Source of the DNA: Acetomicrobium hydrogeniformans
Lineage (GTDB): Bacteria > Synergistota > Synergistia > Synergistales > JAFGMB01
Assembly (NCBI GenBank): GCA_016841745.1
Contig: JAENYO010000002.1
Span: forward strand, 248,001-312,000
Direction of reading: 5' to 3'
Length of the DNA stretch: 64,000 nt
Part shown: piece after piece, positions 8,713-18,133 of the stretch
Layout: each line of letters begins with the position of its first letter
Numbering within the stretch: position 1 is the stretch's first letter
Notes under the pieces: model-generated
Database searches by the model: none
Seen by the model: the letters and a program-made list of their open reading frames with translations, nothing else
What the model was told of the DNA's origin: nothing
Translations under genes and position numbers: made by a program

Positions 8713-9636
8713 ATGGACCAGAAGGGCAGTTTTTCTTATGTAGATCTTGTGCTTGTTGTTAACGGTTTTATCTGGGGTATTAACCCTCCTATAATGAAGA
8801 TGGGTCTTCAGTATTTTCCTCCGAGTACCTATAACATGGTCCGCCTGTTCTTTGCCCTTCTTCTTTCCTTGTTCCTTGTATGGAAATACAATACAGGGAA
8901 AAAAGTTGAACCTCAGGATAGAAAGAAACTTCTCATAATAGGTTTTCTTGGATTTACCATTTTTCAGGTATGTTTTGCCTACGGAGTAAAGATGACCACC
9001 GCGGGAAACGCTTCTCTGATCCTCAGCCTGGTTCCAATAAGTGTGGCGGCCATAAGCTGGTTTAAAATGGGTGAAAGAATCCGTCCTGCCACTCTCCTGG
9101 GTATTTTGTTTTCAGTGGTGGGAGTTGCATTTATCGTAGCCGGTTCAGGCAATGGGATCAGCCTGAAAAGCAGGGACTTTCTTGGGGTGATCCTTATAAT
9201 TGGCGCCCAGATATCCTTCGCTTTTTACATGGTCTATTCCAGGCCCCTTCTTCAGAAATATTCCCTTCACCAGGTAACTGCATGGATCATCAGTTCAGCA
9301 TGTGTTATTTTTCTTGGCCTTTCGTATAAAGAACTTATCCATCTTGACTGGTCATCCATCCCTCTTTCTGCCTGGGCCAGCGCCCTCTACTCGGGAACCT
9401 TCGCACTTTGTGTCGGAAACATTATCTGGAGCTGGGGTATAAAGAGACTTGGAAGTACCAGGACAGCTATCTATAACAATCTTCCCCCTGTTTTTTCGAT
9501 CCTTACAGGCTGTTTCTTCCTTGGAGAACCCTTTGGTCTGCAGCAGACTGCAGGTGCACTGCTTATTTTTACAGGCCTTTATGCCAGCCGCCTGAAACTT
9601 GAATGGAATAAAACTTTATTGAAAAGAGAGCAGTAA
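8713..9636 (+). CDS. EamA/DMT-superfamily permease
   Basis: Drug/metabolite transporter of about 307 aa with ten predicted membrane helices in two EamA repeats. The first repeat begins VLVVNGFIWGINPPIMKMGL; the second begins near GVILIIGAQISFAFYMVYSRP. The ATG at 8713 is preferred to an earlier in-frame start at 8644, because it follows GCGGGGGAA and begins with the usual short cytoplasmic tail. Family members export amino acids, metabolites or drugs; the substrate cannot be told. It precedes an N-acyl-D-amino-acid deacylase gene, but with a 150-base gap, so cotranscription is uncertain. Confidence 0.8.
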   Translation: MDQKGSFSYVDLVLVVNGFIWGINPPIMKMGLQYFPPSTYNMVRLFFALLLSLFLVWKYNTGKKVEPQDRKKLLIIGFLGFTIFQVCFAYGVKMTTAGNASLILSLVPISVAAISWFKMGERIRPATLLGILFSVVGVAFIVAGSGNGISLKSRDFLGVILIIGAQISFAFYMVYSRPLLQKYSLHQVTAWIISSACVIFLGLSYKELIHLDWSSIPLSAWASALYSGTFALCVGNIIWSWGIKRLGSTRTAIYNNLPPVFSILTGCFFLGEPFGLQQTAGALLIFTGLYASRLKLEWNKTLLKREQ

Positions 9637-9787
9637 AATCCCTTTCAGGCACCTTTTTTCTATCTTGTCATCCAGCAGATTCCCTGGCGATTGACAGTAA
9701 CCATTACTCCCTATAGTCTTGGAGTGATATCTGATTTTATCAATTTTCAGGTCCCTGATCTCGGCCGTCATTGAAGGGAGACAATCC

Positions 9788-11392
9788 ATGCGTAGATCTT
9801 TCCTGTTCGATACCGTCATAAAAAATGCCAGAATAGTGGATGGTGCCTGTACACCCTGGTTTTACGGAGATCTGGGAATACAGAACGGCAGAATAGCCTT
9901 TGTAGGAAATTTAAGGGATTACCGGACTGTTGAAACCATTAATGCCCATGGCAGGATCCTTTCCCCTGGTTTTATTGATATACATACCCACTGCGATTTC
10001 AGTTTTTTTTCAGATCCATGCCTTCTCTCCAAAGTTCTTCAGGGAGTGACCACGATCGCCATAGGACAGTGCGGCATAAGCCCCGCACCCATATTCCCGG
10101 ACAAGATCCCTCTCCTTGACAGTTATTCGGGTTTTATCCAGGGAGGAACTGATCCTCTCTGGTCATGGAGAACCTTTGGGGAATGGCTTTCCACCCTTGA
10201 GTCGTTACGGCCTGGTGTTAACGTTTTTTCCTTTGTCGGCCATGGAACTATAAGGCTTAATGTAATGGGTTTCGAAAACCGGACCCCTTCTGATGCAGAG
10301 TTACATGAGATGAAGGCCCTGCTTCGCCATTCCATGGAAGAAGGTGCCTTTGGAATGAGCAGCGGGCTGATCTATCCCCCCGGGGTCTATACAACCCCGG
10401 AAGAGCTTATGGAAGTGGCGACTCCCCTGAAGGATTACAGGGGACTTTACCTTTCCCATATTAGAAACGAATCCTCTGGAATACTTGATTCAGTAGCCGA
10501 AACGATAAAATTGTCCGAGCATGTAAAGATCCCGGTCCAGATACACCATTTGAAGGTTTGTGGCAGGTCTAACTGGGGATTGGTGGACAAAGCTCTTGAT
10601 ATGATTGAGGATGCCCGCGGCCGAGGTCTTGATATCACTGCCGATATGTATCCATACATTGCTACAAGTACCACCCTGAGGGCCATTCTTCCTCCCTGGG
10701 TTCAGGCGGATGGAATTGACGGCATTGTACGCTTACTGGAAAACGCAGACAACAGGGATAAAATAGTGCAGGAGATCCTTTCGGGTGGACAAGTGGAAAG
10801 CATCATTCGTAACTGCAATGGGCCCGAGAATATCCTAATCCTTGATACTCCCCGGACTCCCTGGATTGAAGGAAAAACACTGCGGGAAGCATCGAAAATA
10901 ATGGGGCTCAGGCCTGTAGAAACTGCCCTTGAGATAATTTCAAGAAACAGAGGAAGTGATACCTGTTGTTTCTTTGAACTGTGTGAAAAGGACGTGGTTT
11001 CGGTCCTTTCCCATCCCCTTACCATGATAGGTTCCGATTCAGTAACTTCGACTCCAGGGGCGAAATGCCATCCTCGGACCAATGGTACCTTCTCCCGGAT
11101 TCTGAGTAAATATGTACAAGAAGATAAACTTCTATCCCTGGAGGATGCTGTCTGGAAAATGTCCGGTTTCCCGGCCACAAGGGCAGGACTATTTACCAAG
11201 GGCTTTATCAAGGAAGGTATGGATGCCGACCTCATACTGTTTGATCCGGAGTCTATAAAGGACAATGCCGATTTTGCCCACCCCGAAAATTATTCTGAAG
11301 GAATAGACGAGATGTTTATTAATGGCAGAAGGGTTATCAGAGAAGGAGTTCCCACAGAAGTAAGGGCAGGGAAGGTTCTCCGTAGACAATAG
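9788..11392 (+). CDS. N-acyl-D-amino-acid deacylase (D-aminoacylase), amidohydrolase
   Basis: Metal-dependent amidohydrolase (534 aa) predicted to release D-amino acids from N-acyl-D-amino acids. The metal motif HTHCD occurs at about 70-74. GQCGISPAP carries the conserved cysteine that serves as a metal ligand in D-aminoacylases (usually GNCG; here GQCG). HHLK and DMYPYIA segments follow, and near the C-terminus there is an amidohydrolase-type GMDADLILFDPESI strand. ATG start with GAAGGGAGA upstream. The enzyme fits an organism living on amino acids and peptidoglycan or racemised protein debris. Exact acyl and side-chain preference is unknown. Confidence 0.85.
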   Translation: MRRSFLFDTVIKNARIVDGACTPWFYGDLGIQNGRIAFVGNLRDYRTVETINAHGRILSPGFIDIHTHCDFSFFSDPCLLSKVLQGVTTIAIGQCGISPAPIFPDKIPLLDSYSGFIQGGTDPLWSWRTFGEWLSTLESLRPGVNVFSFVGHGTIRLNVMGFENRTPSDAELHEMKALLRHSMEEGAFGMSSGLIYPPGVYTTPEELMEVATPLKDYRGLYLSHIRNESSGILDSVAETIKLSEHVKIPVQIHHLKVCGRSNWGLVDKALDMIEDARGRGLDITADMYPYIATSTTLRAILPPWVQADGIDGIVRLLENADNRDKIVQEILSGGQVESIIRNCNGPENILILDTPRTPWIEGKTLREASKIMGLRPVETALEIISRNRGSDTCCFFELCEKDVVSVLSHPLTMIGSDSVTSTPGAKCHPRTNGTFSRILSKYVQEDKLLSLEDAVWKMSGFPATRAGLFTKGFIKEGMDADLILFDPESIKDNADFAHPENYSEGIDEMFINGRRVIREGVPTEVRAGKVLRRQ

Positions 11393-11426
11393 GTCTTGCT
11401 TCCTGTTTTTCATTTATAAGACGTGC

Positions 11427-11454
11427 TTGACGAAAATCGAATTATCGCTACACT
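11427..11454 (+). promoter_or_regulatory. Sigma-70-type promoter of the B12 uptake operon
   Basis: TTGACG at 11427-11432 and TACACT at 11449-11454 with 16-bp spacing, placing the start of transcription near 11461, just before the cobalamin riboswitch. Confidence 0.65.
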
Positions 11455-11469
11455 GAACATTGATCTTTC

Positions 11470-11660
11470 TGAAATTTTGAAAATTCAGGAATGATCCAAT
11501 CGAATATTTTATGGTAGCAGGATAAGGAAGCCGGTGAAAATCCGGCACAGCCCCGCTACGGTAAGGATGACAAAGCGCTCAAATTGCCACTGGGAAGAAA
11601 CCTGGGAAGGCGAGTGTGGAGGATGAATCCGAGTCCGGATACTTATCTGTTAACGTGCAA
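11470..11660 (+). promoter_or_regulatory. Cobalamin (B12) riboswitch
   Basis: The conserved core is clear. GGAAGCCGGTGAAAATCCGG starts at 11526 and is followed by CACAGCCCCGCTACGGTAA. The 3' B12-box region GAGTCCGGATACTTATCTG follows near 11631-11649. These are the landmark segments of the class. It sits between a promoter at 11427 and a terminator at 11703, upstream of a TonB receptor. So adenosylcobalamin is expected to switch the uptake operon off by transcription termination. The 5' boundary is approximate. Confidence 0.93.
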
Positions 11661-11702
11661 GAAACTTTTCACGAGGGTTGGAAAGTGCTTTTTTGTTACT
11701 TG

Positions 11703-11735
11703 AAAGGCAGACCCGGTGAGGTCTGCCTTTTCTTT
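11703..11735 (+). terminator. Regulated terminator of the cobalamin riboswitch
   Basis: Perfect 11-bp stem (11703-11713 with 11720-11730, core GGCAGACC/GGTCTGCC) with a 6-base loop and a T-rich tail. It is placed between aptamer and coding region, as expected for the expression platform. Confidence 0.88.
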
Positions 11736-11797
11736 ATTCAGGTAGCATCAATAGCCCTTCCTGTTTGTAATTTTCTTATTTCCAAGGAGGAGTGAAT

Positions 11798-13669
11798 GTG
11801 TTGAGAAAGTTTTTGTTCGGCATCCTGATGATTTCCATAGTTACAGGAACAGGAAGTGTTTCTTCAGTTCTGGCAGAGGAAGTAGTTACTGTTGAAAAGG
11901 AAGTGGTTACCGGCTCGAGGATATATACAGATCTTGCCGAAATTCCCACAGCGACATATGTCATCGACAGGGACACCATTGAAAAGAGCGGGGCATCCAG
12001 ATTAAGTGAACTCCTTTCGCAGGTTCCCGGTGTTTCTACCAGAAGCCGTGCTGGAAACACACAGGGAGAATTCATAGAGATGCGTGGATTAACAACGGAA
12101 ATGCTTATCCTCGTTGATGGGATCCCCTATTACAGGACAAGCCACGTGGCTGGTGCAGCTGCGGTTGATCTCAGGTCTCTCCCGATAGAGAACATTGAAC
12201 GTATCGAAGTTGTAAAGGGAGCGGGATCATCTGTTTACGGGTCGATGGCTGCTGCTGGTGTAATAAATATAGTTACAAGAAAATCCGACCAGACCCAGGC
12301 CAGTGTAATTACAGAAGGGGGAAGTAATGACTGGAAAAGGGGTTCTCTGCAGGTTTCAATAGCTGGCGAGAAGTTTAATGCCAATGTCTGGTATTCCCAT
12401 AAGGAAGAGGGGGAATCTCCTCTGCTTTCCTATTCTGGTGCAGCTGGTGAATTTGAAAACAAAAATCTTGGCTATGAAAATGACTCAGGAGGTTTTTCTC
12501 TAAATAGCGGTCCCTGGGATCTTTCTGCCGCATGGGGTAGTTATTCTTCAGAATGGACTTATGGTAACGATCCCGAAGAACAGGAGAATGACTTCTCCCG
12601 TTACATCCTTAAATACCAGGACGGCTGCAACCGGTTCCTTTTCTATCTTGATGATCAGGAACAGGATATCTTTCAGTACGGAAGCTGGACCAATGTGGAT
12701 GATCAGGCCTGGGGAGCGGAATATTCCCGTAATACCTTCTGGAAAGAAGCGTTGATATCCTGGGGGATAGCCTACAGGAACGAGGAAATGACCTACGACC
12801 TTGATGCATGGTTTATAAACTATGACAGATCAAGAACTAATTACGCACCCTTCGTGGAAGTATCAATTCCTGTTGGAGATCTGGTCATGGACCTTGGCCT
12901 CAGATACGAGAACTGGGATCAGAACGATGCAGATGATTATGAAGAGCTGATACCGCACATCTCTTTCAGTTATCAGACCACCGCCGGAAGCCTCTGGTAT
13001 CTCTCGGCAGGCCGTTTTTTCGCCATGCCGAGTCTATATGAACTTTCCTATTTCGACAACTGGATCGCAACGGAGCCTAATTTATCTCTCGAACCTGAAG
13101 ACGGCTGGAGTTACGAAATGGGATGCAAGGGAAGGAATGAAAAGGGCAGCTGGAATGTGGGACTTTTTTACCTTGAAATGGATAACAAGATAGATATTCT
13201 TCCGGATTACTCCCAATACGTTAACCTTGCAGAGTTCAGGTCCTGGGGAATAGAATCATCGAGGAACTGGAAGATCTCTCCTCTCTGGGAGTTTGCCCTT
13301 GGCCTCACATGGATGGAGGCAGAAGAAAAGGAAACTTCTGAAAGTTCCTGGCTGAAAGGCGGTACTCCAGAGTGGGATTTAAATGCGGCCCTGGCTTATA
13401 AGAAAGGACCATTCTCCGGGAAACTGCAGTTGAATTATCTGGGAGACAGGGAAGACGAAAGGGAAGGGATAGGATACCTTTCCCAGGAAGATGTTGTTAC
13501 GGTGGATGCATTGCTGCAATGGGAGACAGATGCCGGTACCTTCATCCTTTCGGGCTACAACATCCTGGATGAGGAGTATTACCTGCAGGATTATACCAGT
13601 TGGGGGACTACCACCCGGTATTACGGCCAGGAAGCAAGATATTATGTTACCTGGAAATATAAATTCTGA
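11798..13669 (+). CDS. btuB: TonB-dependent outer-membrane cobalamin receptor (BtuB-like)
   Basis: Outer-membrane receptor (about 623 aa). It has a signal peptide (to about VLAE), a TonB-box-like EEVVTVEKEVVTGSR, a plug domain with RDTIEKSGASRLSELLSQVPGV and IERIEVVKGAGSSVYGS, and a beta-barrel ending in a C-terminal aromatic, YYVTWKYKF. GTG 11798 is preferred because it lies 7 bases after AAGGAGG (11784-11790); GTG 11792 is too close. The cobalamin riboswitch upstream and the B12-type ABC genes downstream give the substrate. Uptake needs TonB/ExbBD, which are encoded just downstream on the other strand. Confidence 0.9.
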   Translation: MLRKFLFGILMISIVTGTGSVSSVLAEEVVTVEKEVVTGSRIYTDLAEIPTATYVIDRDTIEKSGASRLSELLSQVPGVSTRSRAGNTQGEFIEMRGLTTEMLILVDGIPYYRTSHVAGAAAVDLRSLPIENIERIEVVKGAGSSVYGSMAAAGVINIVTRKSDQTQASVITEGGSNDWKRGSLQVSIAGEKFNANVWYSHKEEGESPLLSYSGAAGEFENKNLGYENDSGGFSLNSGPWDLSAAWGSYSSEWTYGNDPEEQENDFSRYILKYQDGCNRFLFYLDDQEQDIFQYGSWTNVDDQAWGAEYSRNTFWKEALISWGIAYRNEEMTYDLDAWFINYDRSRTNYAPFVEVSIPVGDLVMDLGLRYENWDQNDADDYEELIPHISFSYQTTAGSLWYLSAGRFFAMPSLYELSYFDNWIATEPNLSLEPEDGWSYEMGCKGRNEKGSWNVGLFYLEMDNKIDILPDYSQYVNLAEFRSWGIESSRNWKISPLWEFALGLTWMEAEEKETSESSWLKGGTPEWDLNAALAYKKGPFSGKLQLNYLGDREDEREGIGYLSQEDVVTVDALLQWETDAGTFILSGYNILDEEYYLQDYTSWGTTTRYYGQEARYYVTWKYKF

Positions 13670-13720
13670 AATTAAGGTGCAAAGAACTTAAAGAGCCTTT
13701 TCCGAAAGGAATGTCATTTT

Positions 13721-14845
13721 TTGAAAGCCATTAAAAAGCATCTGATCCTTAATGTCCTGGTTCTTGTCTGCCTGTTTTTAACTATTGACAGTCCGGCCCT
13801 TTCTCTGGAGGGCCGGCTCTCCATTGACCATGCACTGGGCTTTGATGTGGAATATCACGAAGGTTACATTATTCTTACTGCTTACGAACCATGGCCGGCC
13901 GCCACGGAGGCGATCCAGTATGTACTGCTGGAAAGGGGAAAGACTCCTCCTGATGGTTTCAGGAAAGAAAATATCATAGAAATACCTCTTCAAAGCTGCG
14001 TTTCCACCACTACTGTCAACCTTGTCTTTATGAAAGAACTGGGTGTTCTTGCTACGCTTATCGGTCAGGGTGGTAAAAGATATGTCTACGCCCCGTCTCC
14101 CTCCGTGGAAGAGCTTCCTGAGATCGGTTCCGGGGCCGATCTTGACCTGGAAAAGCTGCTCGAGCTCTCTCCCGAGGTGATCTTTGCCTATTCCTATTCT
14201 TCTTCGGAGAGAGATGTTCTGCACCAGTTGCAGAGAATGGGCCTTAAAGTGGTCCTTATGAGTGAGTATCTTGAAAATTCTCCCCTCGGAAGAGCAGAGT
14301 GGATAAAGTTCCTTTCATTCTTCTTTGATAAAACTTCCGAAGCAGAAAAGATCTTCCATAGAGTAAGTCAAAGATATAATGAACTTGTTTCTATGGGGAG
14401 ATCTATGGATAAAAAACCTGTTGTCTTCTCAAATCTGGCTTATAACGGAGTCTGGTATGTGCCTGGAGGCGGCAACTGGGTAGCACAGCTTTTCAGAGAT
14501 GCTGGAGGGGATTATCCATGGTCTGGCGACCCTTCAGAAGGGAGCCTTGCCCTGGATCTTGAAACGGTTCTTATGAATGCTTCAAATGCAGATGTATGGC
14601 TGAATCCTGGAGGATGTGAAACCCTGGAGGAACTCAAGGGAGTGGATGACAGGTACGGGTTGTTCAGGCCCTTCAGGATCGGAGAAATATACAATCATAA
14701 TAAAAGAGTGGATTCTGGAGGCGGAAATGACTATCACCAGCGGGGAGTATTGCATCCAGAGGAAATACTGGAGGATCTGCTCGCGATTCTGCATCCCCAA
14801 CTCTTTCCCGAACATAAATTGATGTATTATAAAAAGCTGGATTAA
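13721..14845 (+). CDS. btuF: Periplasmic cobalamin-binding protein (BtuF/FecB family)
   Basis: Class III periplasmic binding protein (374 aa) that hands corrinoid from the periplasm to the BtuCD-type permease. A signal peptide occupies about 1-27. The two lobes contain the family segments LLELSPEVIFAYSYSSSERDVLHQLQRMGLKVV and, in the C-lobe, GGNWVAQLFRDAGGDYPW followed by ADVWLNPGG. TTG start at 13721 with GAAAGGA 10 bases upstream. A nearby ATG at 13711 is out of frame and closes after seven codons. The substrate follows from the riboswitch and receptor of the same operon. Confidence 0.85.
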   Translation: MKAIKKHLILNVLVLVCLFLTIDSPALSLEGRLSIDHALGFDVEYHEGYIILTAYEPWPAATEAIQYVLLERGKTPPDGFRKENIIEIPLQSCVSTTTVNLVFMKELGVLATLIGQGGKRYVYAPSPSVEELPEIGSGADLDLEKLLELSPEVIFAYSYSSSERDVLHQLQRMGLKVVLMSEYLENSPLGRAEWIKFLSFFFDKTSEAEKIFHRVSQRYNELVSMGRSMDKKPVVFSNLAYNGVWYVPGGGNWVAQLFRDAGGDYPWSGDPSEGSLALDLETVLMNASNADVWLNPGGCETLEELKGVDDRYGLFRPFRIGEIYNHNKRVDSGGGNDYHQRGVLHPEEILEDLLAILHPQLFPEHKLMYYKKLD

Positions 14846-14871
14846 CAGTATTTTTAGAAAGGTCAGGCCAA

Positions 14872-15945
14872 ATGGCTCAGGATAATATCAGTATGTCTAG
14901 TGCAAAAAAAAATAGAAGAATGAAATTCCTTTTCACTGGATTTAGCATTGTCATGCTTTTTCTGTTTATTCTGGGGCTTTCTCATGGATCAGTAAGAATA
15001 CCATCAAAAGAAGTTTTTATTATACTTACAGGTGGAGGAAGGAATAACCCTGTCTGGACTGACATAGTTCTTAACCTGAGGCTTCCCCGGATCCTCGCAG
15101 CTATGCTGGCCGGGAGTGCTCTGGGCATTGGAGGTCTGCTCATGCAGACCCTTTTCCTTAATCCCCTTGCCGGCCCATTTGTCCTTGGAATAAATGCCGG
15201 CGCTAGTCTGGGTGTAGCCCTGGTTATACTCCTTTCGGGAATAGCAGGATTCAGTTCTTTTCTTTCAGGTCTTGGCCTTCTGGCTGAGATGGGCATGGTT
15301 ATCTCTGCCACTATAGGCTCAGCTCTGGTGATCATGTTCGTATTAGTCCTGGCAAGAAAAATAGCCAGCAAAACAGTCCTGCTCCTTATAGGGATTATGT
15401 TAGGTTATGCTGTAAGCGCCCTTGTAAGTGTCCTTATTCACTTCAGCATGGCGGAAAGGGTACAGTCATTTCTTGCGTGGACCTTTGGAAGTTTTTCCAC
15501 TGTTTCATGGAAGGAATTGAAGGTCATGATCCCCATTGTTGCAATTTCCCTGGCACTGACCTTTCCGTTGGGAAAGGATCTCAATGTATTGCTTATGGGT
15601 GAAACTTATGCTTCAAGCATGGGAGTGGCTGTCAGAAAAGTGAAGTATTCAATCATCCTTTTAACAGCCCTTCTGGCTGCTACTGTTACTGCATTCTGCG
15701 GTCCCGTGGCATTCCTCGGAATAGCAGTCCCCCATCTTGGCAGAAACATAGCCCGGACCGGCGACCATAGAGTTCTTATCCCTATGTGCATTCTCCTTGG
15801 GTCGATAGTGGCTCTCCTGTCAGACCTGATAGCCCATTTACCCGGTCAGGGAGTAGTCCTTCCCCTTAATGCCGTGACCTCCCTCATTGGTGCTCCAGTT
15901 GTGATATGGGTTATAACAAGGTACCAGCATGTGGGAAGGTCCTGA
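14872..15945 (+). CDS. btuC: Cobalamin ABC transporter permease (BtuC/FecCD family)
   Basis: Inner-membrane permease of 357 aa with about ten helices. Family segments include LRLPRILAAMLAGSALGIGGLLMQTLFLNPLAGPF, the typical first conserved stretch, and GPVAFLGIAVPHLGRNIARTGDHR, the loop that contacts the ATPase. ATG 14872 with AGAAAGG upstream. It lies 26 bases after the binding-protein gene and just before the ATPase gene, so all are one operon under the B12 riboswitch. Confidence 0.92.
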   Translation: MAQDNISMSSAKKNRRMKFLFTGFSIVMLFLFILGLSHGSVRIPSKEVFIILTGGGRNNPVWTDIVLNLRLPRILAAMLAGSALGIGGLLMQTLFLNPLAGPFVLGINAGASLGVALVILLSGIAGFSSFLSGLGLLAEMGMVISATIGSALVIMFVLVLARKIASKTVLLLIGIMLGYAVSALVSVLIHFSMAERVQSFLAWTFGSFSTVSWKELKVMIPIVAISLALTFPLGKDLNVLLMGETYASSMGVAVRKVKYSIILLTALLAATVTAFCGPVAFLGIAVPHLGRNIARTGDHRVLIPMCILLGSIVALLSDLIAHLPGQGVVLPLNAVTSLIGAPVVIWVITRYQHVGRS

Positions 15946-15946
15946 C

Positions 15947-16981
15947 ATGAAAAAAGAGCTGCTTCTCAGAACAGAAGATCTGAACATCGGTTATAAAAAA
16001 GGATCGAAGGCACAGATGATCATTGCCACCGGCCTGAAACTTGAGATTTTCAGGGGAGAGCTTGTATGTCTCGTAGGACCTAATGGAGTGGGGAAGTCCA
16101 CCCTTCTCCGGACCCTTGCCGGCCTGCATGTTCCCCTCGGCGGAAGAGTGATCCTGAAGGAAAGGGATATCAGTTCCATATCATCTCTCGAAATGGCCAG
16201 GATACAGGGACTTGTCCTTACTGAAAAAATAGAAATGGAAGGATTCAACGTTTTCGACATGATCGCTCTTGGCCGATTCTCTCACACTGACTGGAAGGGC
16301 TCCCTCACAGGAAAAGATCACCGGATAATTGCAGAGTCCCTTCAGTTGGTTCGGGGAGAGCACCTTGCGGAAAGAAAGATCAATGAATTAAGCGACGGGG
16401 AGCGCCAGAAAGTTATGATAGCCCGTGCCCTTGCCCAGGAGCCTGAATTGATCCTTCTGGATGAACCTACTTCCTTTCTCGACCTTTTGAGAAAGGTGGA
16501 GGTTGTACGTATCATGAGGGAACTGGCCCGGAAACAGAATAAGGCCGTGGTTATGGCTTTGCACGATATCCCCCTTGCACTCCAGTACGCCGATAGACTG
16601 TGGCTTTTTGAACCGTCAGGAACTATCCGGGATGGAGCACCGGAGGATCTGGTTTTATCAGGAAAGATCGTAGAGATCTTTTCTTCAGATCCATTGATCT
16701 TTGATCCGGTAACGGGAAGTTACCCCTTCTATGGAGATCAGAATAAACAGATCGTCCTTAAAGGGGCTGGCCTTACTGGATTATGGACAAGAAAAGCTCT
16801 GGAAAAAGAAGGATATTCTGTAACTGAGGAAGATCTTTCCGGGGTCCCCTTACTGGAAATAAGCAATAGAGGTAATTCCCGGCAATGGCATCTTTCACAG
16901 GGGTCCAGGAATCAGAGCTATTCCTGCATTTATGACATGCTCAGGGGGCTCAGAAATATAGTTACTGATCTTCAAGCCTGA
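15947..16981 (+). CDS. btuD: Cobalamin ABC transporter ATPase (BtuD/FecE-like) with C-terminal extension
   Basis: ATP-binding subunit with Walker A GPNGVGKST at about 39-47, a signature LSDGERQKVMIARA (D where G is usual), Walker B ILLDEPTSFLD and the switch histidine in ALHD. The ABC domain ends near residue 255. About 85 further residues (VLKGAGLTGLWTRKALEKEG onward) form an extension not found in ordinary BtuD and not recognised. ATG 15947 follows GGGAAGGT; an in-frame ATG at 15929 would overlap the permease gene. The 3' end overlaps the convergent tonB gene by 20 bases. Confidence 0.85.
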   Translation: MKKELLLRTEDLNIGYKKGSKAQMIIATGLKLEIFRGELVCLVGPNGVGKSTLLRTLAGLHVPLGGRVILKERDISSISSLEMARIQGLVLTEKIEMEGFNVFDMIALGRFSHTDWKGSLTGKDHRIIAESLQLVRGEHLAERKINELSDGERQKVMIARALAQEPELILLDEPTSFLDLLRKVEVVRIMRELARKQNKAVVMALHDIPLALQYADRLWLFEPSGTIRDGAPEDLVLSGKIVEIFSSDPLIFDPVTGSYPFYGDQNKQIVLKGAGLTGLWTRKALEKEGYSVTEEDLSGVPLLEISNRGNSRQWHLSQGSRNQSYSCIYDMLRGLRNIVTDLQA

Positions 16982-17744
16982 AGATAACGGGTATTCTTAC
17001 TTTCGCCTTTGATGGATAATTGAAAGTCCATTTCCTGACGGCGTCGACTGCCGAGCTATCCAGTCTTGGATAGCTGCTGGAGCTCTCAACTGTCACCTCA
17101 ACTACCTGTCCCTTTTCGATCTCAAGAAGTAAAACAACCTCTCCTTCTTCCTTTCTTAACCTTGATGCTCGAGGATAGGAAGGTTTTACCCTCCTTATCA
17201 CTCCCGCTTTTTCTGCATCCAGGACCAGGGGCAGGATCAGTTTTTCCTGTTTCTTATCATGGCTGCCCAAAGACTCGGTAATTTCCCCCTGAATTTTATT
17301 TTCCGGAACTTTTGCCTTGGAATCAAAGCTTTCAGCAGGGATTTTCCTGACTTGAGAATTTGCCGGAGAAAGATCTTCAGGCTGTTCCTTCTGTTGCTCC
17401 TGTTCAGGTTTCTGAGGAACTTTTTCTTTTACCGGTTCCTGTTTGTTAATGGGCTTTTTCAAGGGAGGAACGGTGTTAATATCCTTGTATGTGTCAACTG
17501 TTTTTGTTTCTGGAACTGGTTCCAGGTTTACTGCGGTGTCAAAAAAGTCCTTTTTCGACATCTGATAGGCTTGTGCGGGTAGGGAAACTGACAGAGTCCT
17601 GGAGTTCTGAAGGTTTACCAGCGCTATAGTTGTGGACTTCCCGCCAGTGGGCTCCGGTTTGGAAAAAGAATGCAGGCCTAAAAAGTAGAGTACTGTTGCA
17701 TGAAGCAGGATACTTATCAGAAGAGCAAGCACTATTCTTTTCAA
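16962..17744 (-). CDS. tonB: TonB energy-transducing protein
   Basis: 260-aa TonB. It has an N-terminal membrane anchor (about 4-22, with SxxxH-like SILLHATVLYF), a long Pro/Lys/Glu-rich periplasm-spanning region (about 95-145) and a C-terminal TonB domain with PSYPRASRLRKEEGEVVLLL and VRKWTFNYPSK. It couples the inner-membrane proton gradient to the outer-membrane receptor. TTG start overlapping the exbD stop (TTGA). It is convergent with, and overlaps, the B12 ABC operon, which supports a shared function with the btuB-like receptor. Confidence 0.88.
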   Translation of the reverse strand: MKRIVLALLISILLHATVLYFLGLHSFSKPEPTGGKSTTIALVNLQNSRTLSVSLPAQAYQMSKKDFFDTAVNLEPVPETKTVDTYKDINTVPPLKKPINKQEPVKEKVPQKPEQEQQKEQPEDLSPANSQVRKIPAESFDSKAKVPENKIQGEITESLGSHDKKQEKLILPLVLDAEKAGVIRRVKPSYPRASRLRKEEGEVVLLLEIEKGQVVEVTVESSSSYPRLDSSAVDAVRKWTFNYPSKAKVRIPVIFRLEDQ

Positions 17745-18133
17745 GGTGATGTGTTACCTCCCAGGGCCAGGCTGACCTTATCTACACCTCTTGCCCTGAT
17801 ATCGTCAAGAAGAGAAGCAATGGTTCCATAGGGGGTTTTATTGTCTCCTGCGATGAGGATATCTTTATTATTTCTGCTTGATTCTTCAGCCAGAGATAAA
17901 GCTTCTTCACGTGTCATTGGGGCGTTTTCAAAGGCAAAATTACCTTCAGGGTCAACAGAGATCACTACAGGAGAACCTGTAATTGATGTTCCTTTTCCCG
18001 AAGGGAGGTCTATCACAAGCTGGCTTCGAACAAAAGAAGTGGTGACAACAAAAAATATTATAAGAATGAAGAGGACATCTATAAGAGGGGTGAGTTCGAT
18101 ATCAGGAAAAGCTCTCCTTCGTGAGCTTCTCAT
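17741..18133 (-). CDS. exbD: ExbD/TolR family biopolymer transport protein
   Basis: 130 aa, normal for ExbD. A short cytoplasmic N-terminus (MRSSRRRAFPDIELTPLIDV) precedes one membrane helix carrying the proton-relevant aspartate (LTPLIDVLFILIIFFVV). The periplasmic domain follows. It forms the proton-driven motor with ExbB and TonB. Overlaps exbB by 4 bases (ATGA) and tonB by 4. Confidence 0.92.
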   Translation of the reverse strand: MRSSRRRAFPDIELTPLIDVLFILIIFFVVTTSFVRSQLVIDLPSGKGTSITGSPVVISVDPEGNFAFENAPMTREEALSLAEESSRNNKDILIAGDNKTPYGTIASLLDDIRARGVDKVSLALGGNTSP

